Positions 16,927 through 26,200 of a DNA stretch of 64,000 bases are shown here, in pieces. Positions within the stretch are counted from its first letter, which is position 1; each line of letters begins with the position of its first letter. The notes beneath the pieces were generated by a model that was not told where the DNA came from, ran no database searches, and saw only the letters and a program-made list of their open reading frames with translations. A program made the translations under genes and the position numbers. The stretch is from Streptomyces cyaneofuscatus (lineage in GTDB: Bacteria; Actinomycetota; Actinomycetes; Streptomycetales; Streptomycetaceae), in contig NZ_JOEM01000002.1 of the NCBI RefSeq assembly GCF_000718135.1, positions 186,001-250,000 of the forward strand, in the 5' to 3' direction.

Positions 16927-18233
16927 GTGAAGCGTCTGACCGCGCCCGCCCGCCGCCCCGCCCCGCTGCGCCGCTCCGACATCCCCGCCGGACCCGGGCC
17001 CGCCCGCCGGGCCTCCGGCACCGGCTCCGTGCTGAGCGCGATCCTCGACCACGGGCCGGTCGCCCGCTCACCGTCGCCCGCCTCACCGGGCTCTCCCCGG
17101 CGGCGGTGACCGGCCACGTCGGCCACCTGCTGGCCCGCGGGCTGGTCCGGGAGAGCGCGGAGACCACCGGGCCCAAGGGGCTCGGCCGCCCCCACATACC
17201 CGTCGAGATCGACACGGGCCGCTACCTCGTCGCCGGGGCCCACGTGGCCGTCGCGCACTCCACCGTCTCGCTCATGGACCTGCGCGGCCGGATCGTCGCC
17301 GAGGACCGGCAGCCGCACGCGGTCGGCGCGAGCGGCCCGTACGCCACCGTCCCCGGCCGCTCCCCGCGCGGGCTCTCCAGCGGGCCCGCCCTCCTGCGCG
17401 ACCTCGCCGACCGGCTGCCCCGGCTGATCGAGGCCCACGCGGCGGGGCGGACCGTGCTCGCCCTCGGCTTCGCCACCGGGCACCGGGTGGATCCCGCCGC
17501 CGGCGTGGTCGTCGACCACCCGCACCTGGGGTGGCGGGACGTCCCGGTGCGCGCGATCCTCGAATCCGCCACCGGGCTGCCCGTCCATGTGGACAGCCAC
17601 TCCCGCGCGCTGGCCCGCGCCGAGCAGCTGTTCGGCGAGGCGTCGACCCGGGCCAGCACGGTCCTGCTCTTCGTCGGCGCGGTGGTGGACGCGGCGTTCG
17701 CCAGCTCGGGAGCCATGCACCTGGGCCCCCGCTCCGGGGCGGGCAGCGTGGCCCATCTGCCCCTGGGCTCGGGCGGATCGGGCGGCGCCGAACCGTGCTC
17801 GTGCGGCCGGACCGGGTGCCTCCAGTCCGAGGTGTCCGAGCGGGCCATGGTGCGCCGGGCCGCCGAACAGGGCCTGATCGTCGGCTCGTTCACCGAACTC
17901 CTCGACCGGGCGCTGGCCGGTGACGCACGGGCCCTCGCGCTGTTCCGGCGCCGGGCCCGGCTGGTGGGCCGGGGAGCGGCGCTGCTGCTGGACATGTTCG
18001 ACCCGGAGGTCCTCGTCGTGGTCGAGCCGGGGGCCGGCCGGATCCCGGAGTGTCTGGCCGATCTGCGGGCGGAGGTGGCCGAGCGGTCCTGGGTCTGCGA
18101 GGACCCCGAACGGGCCGTGGTGCCGAGCAGCTTCACCGGATCGGTGCTGGCCACGGCGGGCGGCGCGGTCGCGCTCGGCGCGCTCTACACAGACCCGCTG
18201 GGCCCGTGGCCCGCGCTGCCCGCGGTCTCCTGA
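16927..18233 (+). pseudogene. ROK-family transcriptional regulator, frameshifted near residue 47
   Basis: The natural start is GTG 16927 with GGAAG upstream. This frame encodes the beginning of a winged helix (SGTGSVLSAILDHGPVAR) and then stops at 17109. The rest continues in the -1 frame from about 17067: LTVARLTGLSPAAVTGHVGH, then the sugar-kinase-like domain to 18233. One missing C in the run CGC-TCACC explains the shift. The ROK zinc motif CSCGRTGCLQ is intact. The usual catalytic Asp of ROK kinases (pattern ND.NAAALAE) is replaced, HVDSHSRALARAE, so kinase activity is not expected. It may be a real pseudogene or a one-base assembly error in GC-rich sequence. Confidence 0.85.
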
Positions 18234-18297
18234 CCGGGAGGCCGAGCAGCCGCGTACGGCCGGCGGGGAATCCGACTTAATTCAGAAAGTTGCATTG

Positions 18298-18327
18298 TTG
18301 ACCGGCCCGCCGGCCGAACGGGAAGAT
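18298..18327 (+). promoter_or_regulatory. Promoter for the leaderless leader of the organosulfur operon
   Basis: The -35 TTGACC (18298-18303) and -10 GAAGAT (18322-18327) are 18 bp apart. The ATG at 18334 is again 7 nt after the -10 box, at the predicted transcription start. Confidence 0.6.
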
Positions 18328-18333
18328 GGATCC

Positions 18334-18456
18334 ATGACCAGCCGCCAGCGTATTCAGCAGAGCATGCCCCGCACGGCATGCCGCTGTCGCACGGCTGCGC
18401 CGGTGAGGGAATTCTCCCGGCCCTTCCGTTGTCGCCCCTGTCCGGGTTCCCGATAA
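18334..18456 (+). CDS. Putative Cys-rich leader peptide ahead of the organosulfur operon
   Basis: 40 codons with four Cys (16, 18, 33, 36) in a short Arg-rich peptide: RTACRCRTAAPV and FRCRPCPGSR. The ATG coincides with the predicted transcription start, so it would be translated leaderless. The stop at 18456 is followed 27 nt later by a GC hairpin and a U-rich run, then by the flavin reductase gene. The layout fits cysteine-responsive attenuation of sulfur-scavenging genes. A shorter version from ATG 18364 keeps all four Cys. Whether it is translated is unknown. Confidence 0.6.
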   Translation: MTSRQRIQQSMPRTACRCRTAAPVREFSRPFRCRPCPGSR

Positions 18457-18482
18457 CACTCCGCTGATTCACGGGTGTTCCC

Positions 18483-18514
18483 CGCGGCCTGCCGTATCCG
18501 GCCGCGTGTTCTTT
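18483..18514 (+). terminator. Attenuator-like terminator between leader peptide and flavin reductase
   Basis: CGCGGCC (18483-18489) pairs with GGCCGCG (18500-18506), followed by TGTTCTTT. A hairpin with a trailing U-rich tract is unusual in this GC-rich genome. Its place between a Cys-rich leader ORF and the operon is that of an attenuator. The rest of 18234-18587 holds no other gene. Confidence 0.55.
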
Positions 18515-18587
18515 GGCGCCCGTTTTCCCTTTCTGTGCCGCCGCTCCACCGCCGCGCGCCCTTTTCCGCCTTTCCACTCCGGGAGAG

Positions 18588-19091
18588 ATGTTGACCGTCA
18601 CCGTTTCCTCGTATGCCGCCGGATACGCCCCGGACCGTTTCAAGCAGGTGTTCCGCCGATACCCGGCAGGCGTGGTCGTCGTCACCGCCGACTCCGGCCA
18701 CGGCCCCGTCGGATTCACCGCCACCTCACTCACCTCGCTCTCCCTCGACCCGCCGCTCGTCTCCTACGGGATCGGCACCACCTCCTCCTCCTGGCCCCAT
18801 GTCGAACGGGCCGCCTCCACCGTCGTCAACTTCCTCGGCGCCGACCAGGAAGCCCTCGCCCGCACCTTCGCGACCAGCGGTATCGACCGGTTCGCCGCCC
18901 CGACCTCGTGGCGGCGGCTGCCCGAGGGGGAGCCGGTGCTCGACGGGGCGGCCGGCTGGCTGCGGCTGGAGACCGAACAGATCGTGCCCGCCGGTGACCA
19001 CCGGATCGTCATCGCCCGGGTCACCGACTCCTGGCTCGACGAGGGCCGCAGCCCGCTGCTCTTCCACAACGGCACCTACCACTCCCTCTGA
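18588..19091 (+). CDS. Flavin reductase-family protein
   Basis: 167 residues. NAD(P)H:FMN oxidoreductase of the HpaC/DIM6 type that supplies reduced FMN to a partner monooxygenase. FRRYPAGVVVVTADS and GFTATSLTSLSLDPPLVSYGI form the flavin-binding part, with the family's late LLFHNGTYHSL. The start is uncertain: ATG 18588 has GGGAG too close, and TTG 18591 would suit the ribosome site slightly better. It is the first structural gene of a seven-gene operon with an LLM-type FMNH2-dependent monooxygenase, its obvious client. Confidence 0.9.
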   Translation: MLTVTVSSYAAGYAPDRFKQVFRRYPAGVVVVTADSGHGPVGFTATSLTSLSLDPPLVSYGIGTTSSSWPHVERAASTVVNFLGADQEALARTFATSGIDRFAAPTSWRRLPEGEPVLDGAAGWLRLETEQIVPAGDHRIVIARVTDSWLDEGRSPLLFHNGTYHSL

Positions 19092-19108
19092 GCACAGGAA
19101 TACCTCTC

Positions 19109-20191
19109 ATGCCTCGTCACCTGACCGACGACCGGTCCGCCGCCACGCGAGCCCTGGGCCGCAGGTCCTTTCTCGCCCTCGCCACCGGAACGGTTCTGAG
19201 CCTCGCCGCCTGCTCCCCGCAGGTGAAGACGGCCGCCAGTTCCGAGCCCACCGGAAAGCTCCCCTCGGGGGATCCGCCGCCGGGAACGAAACTGACCGTC
19301 GCGGTACGCCAGACCCGGCTCCAGCTCGAACCCGCCGGGCTGAAGAAGGACCTCGCCTTCACCGTCTCCGAATGGCCGAACCTGAGCGCGGGCCCCGATA
19401 TCATCCAGGGATTCCGGGCCCAATCCATCGACCTCGCCTCCAATGCGGGAATTCCGCCGATCCAGGCCAAGGCCATCGGCGTCAAGACGAAGATCGTCGC
19501 GGTCCAGGTGCGCCCGCTGCCCCTCTACACCTTCGCCACCGCCCCGGGCTCCCGCATCACCGCCGTGGAGGACTTCCGGGGCAAGAAGATCGGCTTCTCC
19601 CAGGGGCAGGCCCAGGGCGTCGTCGTCCTGCGCGCCCTGAAGGCGGCCGGGCTGAAGAACAGCGACGTCGAACTGGTCGCCCTGCCCAGCACCCAGTTCC
19701 TCACCGCCCTGCAGTCCAAGCAGGTCGACGTGGCACCGCTGGGCGAACCGGCCCTCACCAAGTACCTCGGCCAGTACGCCAAGGACGGCGCCACCGCCGT
19801 CAAGACCGACGTCGTGGACCTGCTCACCGTCCTGTGGGCCCCGGTGGAGGTGCTCGACGACCCGGCGAAGGCCGCCGCCGTCGCCAACTTCATCCCGCTG
19901 TGGGCCAAGGGCCTGGTCTGGGCGTGGGAGAACACCGACGAGTGGATCGACACCTACTACGTGAAGAGCGAGGGCGTCTCCGTCGCCGACGGCAAGCGCA
20001 TCGTCTCCTCCCTCAACAAGCCGCAGTTCCCTGTGGACTGGGACAAGGCGATCGCGTGGGAGCAGGAGACCGCCGACCTGATGGCCGAGGGCGGCTTCGT
20101 ACCGAAGCAGGACGTCACCGACCTGTTCGACCGCCGCTTCGAGGGCCTGGCGGCCAGGTCCGTTCCGGCCGAGTACCGGGAGACCTCATGA
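19109..20191 (+). CDS. Sulfonate-type ABC transporter substrate-binding lipoprotein
   Basis: 360 residues. A twin-arginine-like RRSFLALATG leads into the lipobox SLAAC, giving a lipid-anchored protein at Cys35. The fold is the SsuA/TauA/NMT1 periplasmic-binding type: TVAVRQTRLQLEP, DLASNAGIPPIQAKAIGVK and KIGFSQGQAQGVVVLRAL. It captures an anionic organosulfur compound for the permease and ATPase that follow. The stop overlaps the permease start by 4 bp. Aliphatic sulfonate, sulfone and sulfate ester ligands are all possible. Confidence 0.9.
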   Translation: MPRHLTDDRSAATRALGRRSFLALATGTVLSLAACSPQVKTAASSEPTGKLPSGDPPPGTKLTVAVRQTRLQLEPAGLKKDLAFTVSEWPNLSAGPDIIQGFRAQSIDLASNAGIPPIQAKAIGVKTKIVAVQVRPLPLYTFATAPGSRITAVEDFRGKKIGFSQGQAQGVVVLRALKAAGLKNSDVELVALPSTQFLTALQSKQVDVAPLGEPALTKYLGQYAKDGATAVKTDVVDLLTVLWAPVEVLDDPAKAAAVANFIPLWAKGLVWAWENTDEWIDTYYVKSEGVSVADGKRIVSSLNKPQFPVDWDKAIAWEQETADLMAEGGFVPKQDVTDLFDRRFEGLAARSVPAEYRETS

Positions 20192-21078
20192 CCGACCTGC
20201 TGCCCACGGCCCGCACCGGCGGGCCCGCCGTCCTCACCAAGGGCTCGGCGCCCCCGGCGGCCCCGCCCCAGGAGCCCGGCCCGCCCGTCGCCCGGGGGAC
20301 CCGGCGGCGGCTCGGCCCCGGCCGGCCGCTGCCCTTCGGCCGGCTCATCGGCCCCGTCCTCCTCATCGCCGCGTGGTGGGCGGCCTCCGCCTCCGGCTAC
20401 CTGGACCCGCGCATCCTGTCCGGGCCCGGCAGCGTCATCTCCACCGCCTCCGACCTGGTCGCCACCGGCCGCCTCCAGGACAACGTCCTCATCTCCCTCC
20501 AGCGAGCGGGGCTCGGCCTCTTCTTCGGCGTCGTCAGCGGGGTCGTCCTCGCCGTCGCTGCCGGACTGAGCCGCAGCGGCGAGTACCTGATCGACGGCCC
20601 GCTCCAGATCAAGCGGGCGATCCCCTCGCTCGCCATGCTGCCGCTGCTGATCCTCTGGCTCGGCATCGGCGAGGAGATGAAGGCGACCGTCATCGCCCTC
20701 GGCGTCGCGGTCAGCATGTACATCAACACCTTCGCCTTCCTGACCTCCATCGACAACCGGTACGTGGAGCTCGCCGAGGGACTCGACCTGAGCCGCGCCC
20801 AGTTCATCCGCAAGGTCGTCGTCCCCGGCTCGCTGCCCGGCTTCTTCGTCGGCCTCCGCCTGGGCGTCACCTCGTCCTGGGTCGGACTGATCGTCGTCGA
20901 GCAGATCAACGCCACCAGCGGCATCGGCTACATGATGTTCCAGGCCCAGCAGTACGCCCAGTCCGACGTGATCATCGTGGGCCTGGTGGCTTACGGCATC
21001 TTCGGCTTCGCCTCGGACGCGGCCGTACGCGCCATCGAGAGGAAGGCCCTGTCATGGCGACGCACCCTGGCGGGCTGA
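20188..21078 (+). CDS. Sulfonate-type ABC transporter permease
   Basis: 296 residues, inner-membrane subunit with about six segments. A Pro-rich cytosolic N-terminus is followed by GPVLLIAAWWAASASGY. The EAA-type coupling loop VELAEGLDLSRAQFIRKVVV-PGSLPG contacts the ATPase. ATG 20188 overlaps the preceding stop (ATGA), and the 3' end overlaps the ATPase gene by 25 bp, so all three transporter genes are translationally coupled. It belongs to the SsuC/TauC family. Confidence 0.92.
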   Translation: MTDLLPTARTGGPAVLTKGSAPPAAPPQEPGPPVARGTRRRLGPGRPLPFGRLIGPVLLIAAWWAASASGYLDPRILSGPGSVISTASDLVATGRLQDNVLISLQRAGLGLFFGVVSGVVLAVAAGLSRSGEYLIDGPLQIKRAIPSLAMLPLLILWLGIGEEMKATVIALGVAVSMYINTFAFLTSIDNRYVELAEGLDLSRAQFIRKVVVPGSLPGFFVGLRLGVTSSWVGLIVVEQINATSGIGYMMFQAQQYAQSDVIIVGLVAYGIFGFASDAAVRAIERKALSWRRTLAG

Positions 21079-21803
21079 TCACCGAGGTCCGGCCCGCGGT
21101 CCGGACGAAGCAACTGGTACGGAAGTTCGGCGACCGGATCATCCTGAAGGAGCTCGACCTCACCATCGCCCCGGGGGAGTTCACCGCCCTTCTCGGCCGC
21201 AGCGGCTCGGGCAAGTCGACCCTGCTGCGGGCCGTCGCCCGCCTCGACCACACGGTCGAGGGCTCCGGTGAACTCACCGTCCCCGAACGGGTGTCGCTCT
21301 CCTTCCAGGACTCCCGGCTGCTGCCCTGGCTCCGGGTCCTGGACAACGTGATCCTCGGACTGCGCGGCCCCGGCGCCCGGGAACGCGGCCTCACCGCCCT
21401 GGAGGAGGTGGGCCTCGCCGGCCGCGACCGCTCCTGGCCGCACGAGCTCTCCGGCGGCGAACAGCAGCGCGCCGCCCTCGCCCGCGCCCTGGTCCGCGAG
21501 CCCGAACTCCTGCTGGCCGACGAACCGTTCGGCGCCCTCGACGCGCTGACCCGGATCAAGATGCACGGCCTGCTGCGCGAATTGTACGAACGCCACCGCC
21601 CCGCGGTGCTCCTGGTCACCCACGACGTCGACGAGGCCGTCGAGCTCGCCGACCGGGTCCTGGTCCTGGAGGAGGGGCTGATCTCCGTCGACCTCGCCAT
21701 CGACCTGCCGACGCCGCGCTCCCGGCGCGACGCCCGCTTCCAGGAGTACCGGGACACCCTGCTCACGGCCCTCGGCGTCACGCAGCCGCCGCCGACGGCC
21801 TGA
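21054..21803 (+). CDS. Sulfonate-type ABC transporter ATP-binding protein
   Basis: 249 residues. Walker A GRSGSGKST, Q-loop SFQDSRLLPW, signature LSGGEQQR, Walker B LLLADEPFGALD and switch His in VTHDVDEAV are all intact, so it should energise the importer. It belongs to the SsuB/TauB class. The start ATG lies inside the permease gene. A 97-bp gap with two imperfect copies of CGACGACGGCCTG separates it from the monooxygenase gene. Confidence 0.93.
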   Translation: MATHPGGLITEVRPAVRTKQLVRKFGDRIILKELDLTIAPGEFTALLGRSGSGKSTLLRAVARLDHTVEGSGELTVPERVSLSFQDSRLLPWLRVLDNVILGLRGPGARERGLTALEEVGLAGRDRSWPHELSGGEQQRAALARALVREPELLLADEPFGALDALTRIKMHGLLRELYERHRPAVLLVTHDVDEAVELADRVLVLEEGLISVDLAIDLPTPRSRRDARFQEYRDTLLTALGVTQPPPTA

Positions 21804-21900
21804 ACGCAGCCTGTATCGACGACGGCCTGGACACAGCCCCTGCCGACGACGGCCTGAGCCACCCATCGCGTGCCCACCCCGCACCCTTCTGGAGACACCC

Positions 21901-23277
21901 ATGCCCTCCGCCGAGCCCCGCAAGCCGCTCCACCTCAACGCCTTCCTCATGTCCACCGGCCACCACGAAGCGTCCTGGCGGCTCCCCGAGAGCCCCGCCG
22001 AGGCGGGCTCCGACATCGAGCACTACAAGAACCTCGCCCGGATCGCCGAACGCGGCCGCCTGGACTCCCTCTTCCTCGCCGACAGCCCCGTCCTCATGGG
22101 CGACCCCGGCCGCCGCCCGGCCGCCAAGCTGGAGCCCACCGTCCTGCTCACCGCGCTGGCCGGGGCCACCGAGCACATCGGGCTCATCGCCACCGCCTCC
22201 ACCAGCTACAACGAGCCCTACAACCTGGCCCGCCGGTTCGCCTCCCTGGACCATGTCTCCGGCGGCCGGGCCGGCTGGAACATCGTCACCACCGCCGGGG
22301 CCGATGCCGCCCGCAACTTCGGCCTGGACGACACCCCGCTGCACCACGAGCGCTACCGCCGCGCCGCCGAGTTCGTCGAGGTCTCCACCAAGCTCTGGGA
22401 CAGCTGGGCCGACGACGCCGTCGTCGCCGACAAGGAGGGCGGCGTCCACGCGCTGGCCGAACGGGTCCGGGCCATCGACCACCGCGGCGAGTTCTTCCGC
22501 GTCGACGGACCCCTCAACGTCCAGCGCCCGCCCCAGGGTTACCCCCTCCTCGTGCAGGCCGGATCCAGCGAGGACGGCAAGGACTTCGCCGCCCGGTACG
22601 CCGAGGCCGTCTTCACCGCCCAGCAGACCTTGGAGGAGGGCATCGCCTTCTACAAGGACGTCAAGGCACGGGCCGTCGCGCTCGGCCGCGACCCCGAGGG
22701 CATCAAGATCCTGCCCGGCATCGTCCCCGTCATCGGCGACACCGAGGCCGAGGCCCACGAGCTGGACGCCGAGCTGGACCGCCTGATCGTCCCCGAGTAC
22801 GCCAAGCGCCAGCTCGCCCTGCGCCTCAAGATCGCCCCGGAGGACCTGGACCTGGACGCCGAACTCCCCGAGGACATCCCGACCGAGGACGAGATCGAGG
22901 GTGCCAAGAGCCGCTACACCCTCATCGTGGAGCTGGCCCGCCGCGAGCACCTGACCGTACGCCAGCTCATCGGGCGGCTCGGCGGCGGACGCGGCCACCG
23001 CACCTTCGCCGGCACCGCCGAGCAGGTCGCCGACACCATCGAGCACTGGTACGACAGCGGGGCCGCCGACGGGTTCAACATCATGCCCGCCGTGCTCCCC
23101 TCGGGCCTTGAGGTCTTCGTCGACCGGGTCGTGCCGATCCTCCAGGAGCGCGGCCTCTTCCGCACCGAGTACACCGGCACCACCCTGCGCGAGCACTACG
23201 GCCTGCCGCGCCCCGCCAACCAGCTGTTCGACACGGTCGCCCCCCGCGCCGACCTGGCCACGACGGGAGCCCGGTGA
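21901..23277 (+). CDS. FMNH2-dependent monooxygenase, NtaA/SnaA/DszA (LLM) family
   Basis: 458 residues, TIM-barrel luciferase-like monooxygenase. HLNAFLMSTGHHEASWR, RIAERGRLDSLFLADS and SLDHVSGGRAGWNIVTT are characteristic of the NtaA/DszA group. These enzymes oxidise organosulfur, nitrilotriacetate or alkyl substrates with reduced FMN and O2. The clustered flavin reductase and sulfonate-type importer point to C-S bond cleavage for sulfur supply. The ATG has GGAG upstream; the stop overlaps the GTG of the exporter gene. Confidence 0.92.
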   Translation: MPSAEPRKPLHLNAFLMSTGHHEASWRLPESPAEAGSDIEHYKNLARIAERGRLDSLFLADSPVLMGDPGRRPAAKLEPTVLLTALAGATEHIGLIATASTSYNEPYNLARRFASLDHVSGGRAGWNIVTTAGADAARNFGLDDTPLHHERYRRAAEFVEVSTKLWDSWADDAVVADKEGGVHALAERVRAIDHRGEFFRVDGPLNVQRPPQGYPLLVQAGSSEDGKDFAARYAEAVFTAQQTLEEGIAFYKDVKARAVALGRDPEGIKILPGIVPVIGDTEAEAHELDAELDRLIVPEYAKRQLALRLKIAPEDLDLDAELPEDIPTEDEIEGAKSRYTLIVELARREHLTVRQLIGRLGGGRGHRTFAGTAEQVADTIEHWYDSGAADGFNIMPAVLPSGLEVFVDRVVPILQERGLFRTEYTGTTLREHYGLPRPANQLFDTVAPRADLATTGAR

Positions 23278-26200
23278 CCGACTGTACGACGCGCGGCGGT
23301 GCCGGTCCCCTCCAGCAGAAGCCGGGGACCGGCACCGCACAGCCGCCCGACGCAGCTCCCCCCGCACCCGGCTGGGCCCGGCGCCTCCTCGCCTACTGCC
23401 TGCGCCACCGCACCGACCTGTTCCTCGCCTTCGGCGCCGCACTCGTCGCCGCCCTCGCCACCGCCACCCTGCCCCTGGTCCTGCGCCATGTCGTGGACGG
23501 CGTGGCGGGCTCCACCACCTCCTCCCTCACCCCCTGGATCGGCCTGTTCGCCGCGCTCGGCGCCGTACGCTTCGCCGCCAGCTTCACCCGCCGCTACCGC
23601 TCCGGGCGGCTCTCCCTCGGCGTCCAGTACGACCTGCGCAACGACGCCTTCGCCGCCCTCCTGCGGCTCGGCGGCGCCCAGCAGGACGGGCTGCGCACCG
23701 GACAGGTGGTGAGCCGGTCCATCTCCGACATCACCCTCATCCAGACCCTGCTCCAGTTCCTGCCGAACCTCACGGGCAACGTCCTGATGTTCGTCATCTC
23801 GCTGGTGTTCATGGCCTGGCTCTCCCCCCTGCTGACCGTCGTGGCGCTGATCGTCGGGCCGCTGCTCTACGCCATCGCCCTGCGCAGCCGCCGCGACCTC
23901 ATCCCCGCCAACTGGCACGCCCAGCAGGAGGCCGCCGAGGTCGCCTCCACCGTCGAGGCGAACGTCACCGGGGTCAGGGTCGTCAAGGGCTTCGGCCAGG
24001 AGAGCCGCGAGCTGACGGGCCTGGAGGAGCGCGCCCGTACGCTGTTCGCCTCCCGGCTGCGCGTCGTCCGCTTCACCAGCCGCTACAACCCGGCGCTCCA
24101 GGCGGTCCCCGCCCTCGGGCAGGTCGCCGTCCTGGCGCTGGGCGGCTGGATGGCCCTGCACGGCCGGATCTCGCTCGGCACGTTCCTCGCCTTCACCACC
24201 TACCTGGGCTCCTTCGTCACCCCCGTACGGCAGGTCGCCACCCTGCTCACCGTCTGGCAGCAGGCCAGGGCCGGCGCCGAACGGGTCCTGGAGGTCGTCG
24301 ACGAGGCCCCCGTCATCACCGACGCGCCGGACGCCCGCGATCTGCCCGACGACCCCGGGCACCCGCCCGCCCTCGCCTGGCGGGACGTCACCTTCGCGTA
24401 CGGGGACGAGGCACCGCTCCTGGACGGCTTCACGCTCGACGTCCGCCCCGGCGAGACCGTCGCCCTGATCGGCTCGGCCGGCTCGGGCAAGTCCACCGCC
24501 GCCGCCCTGCTGCCCCGGTTCTACGACGTACCGTCCGGGTCGGTCACCGTCGACGGCACCGACGTGCGCCAACTCTCCCTCGCCTCGCTCCGCTCCCGGA
24601 TCGGCTACGTCTTCGAGGAGAGCCTGCTGCTCTCCGACACCGTGCGCGCCAACATCGCCTACGGAGCACCGGACGCCACCGACGAACAGATCCGCGAGGC
24701 CGCCAGGATCGCCCGCGCCGACGAGTTCATCGAACGCCTCCCGAAGGGGTACGACACCGTCGTCGGGGAACAGGGCCTCACCCTCTCCGGCGGCCAGCGC
24801 CAGCGCATCTCCCTGGCCCGGGCGCTGGCCGCCGACCCGGCCGTCCTCGTCCTGGACGACGCCACCTCCGCCATCGACGCCCAGGTGGAGGCCCAGATCC
24901 ACGCCCGGCTGCACGAGGCGACCCGTCGCCGTACGACGCTGATCGTCGCGCACCGCCGCTCCACCCTGGAACTGACCGACCGGATCGCGGTGTTGGACAG
25001 CGGCCGGATCACCGACACCGGAACCCTGGACGAACTCCGTTCCCGTTCGCCCCTGTTCCGTACGCTGCTGTCGACGGCCGAGCCCACGGCGTCCGAACCC
25101 GTGCCGGAGGCCCCGGCGGGCGGGGTGACCGAGGCGCTGTGGCTCCGCGACGAGGCGGCGGGGGCGGACACCGAGGAGGGCACCGCCGTCCGCGCCGCCC
25201 AGGCCCTGGCCGAGGCCGCCGCCACCTCCGGTCCCGGCCGCGGCGGACCCGGCGGCGGGGTGCTCGGCTCGGCCCCGCCCAGCGCGGAGCTGATCGCCGG
25301 CCTCGCCCGCCTCCCGCTGCCCGCCGCCGATCCGAAGGTGACCACCGCCCAAGCGGTCGCCGCCGACCGGGAGTTTCACCTCGGCACCCTGCTGCGGCCC
25401 TTCCGTGTCCCGCTCCTCCTCGGGCTGCTGCTCGTCGCCCTGGACGCGGCCGCGCAGATCGCCGTCCCCGTCCTCGTCCGCCACGGGGTGGACCACGGCG
25501 TCGCCCGGCAGGCCGGGGGAGTCCTCCTGGCAGCGGCCGCCGTCGCCGGGCTGGTCACCGCCCTGAACTGGCTGATCGGGGTGGCCCAGGTCCGCACCAC
25601 CGGACGCACCGGCGAACGGCTCCTCTACACCCTCCGGGTGAAGACCTTCGCCCAGCTCCAGCGGCTCGGCCTGGACTACTACGAGCGGGAGCTCGGCGGC
25701 CGGATCATGACCCGGATGACCACGGACGTGGACGCCCTCTCCACCTTCCTCCAGACCGGCCTGATCACCGCCGTCGTCAGCCTCCTGACCGTCCTCGGCG
25801 TCCTGGTCACGCTGCTGGTCATCGACGCGGGCCTCGCCGTCGTCCTGCTCGTCGCCCTCCCCGTCCTGATCGCCGCGACCGCCCTCTTCCGCCACTACTC
25901 CGTCCCCGCCTACCGGGAGGCCAGGGAGCGCGTCAGCGCGGTCAACGCCTGCCTCCAGGAGAACGTCACCGCCATCCGGGTCACCCAGGCGTTCCGCCGC
26001 GAGCAGCACAACGCCCGCGACTTCGCCCAACTGGCCTGGGGATTCCGGGACTCACGGCTGCGCGCCCAGCGGTACATGGGCACGTTCTTCCCGTTCGTGG
26101 AGTTCCTCGGCACCCTCTCGACCGCCGCCGTCCTGGTCGTCGGCGCGGTCCAGGTGCGCTCCGGCGAGCTGAGCGCAGGCACACTGATCGCCTTCCTCCT

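Noticed and set aside
16812..17066. Upstream part of the frame containing most of the ROK protein
   Set aside because: Encodes Arg/Pro-rich nonsense; the true N-terminus is in the neighbouring frame from GTG 16927.
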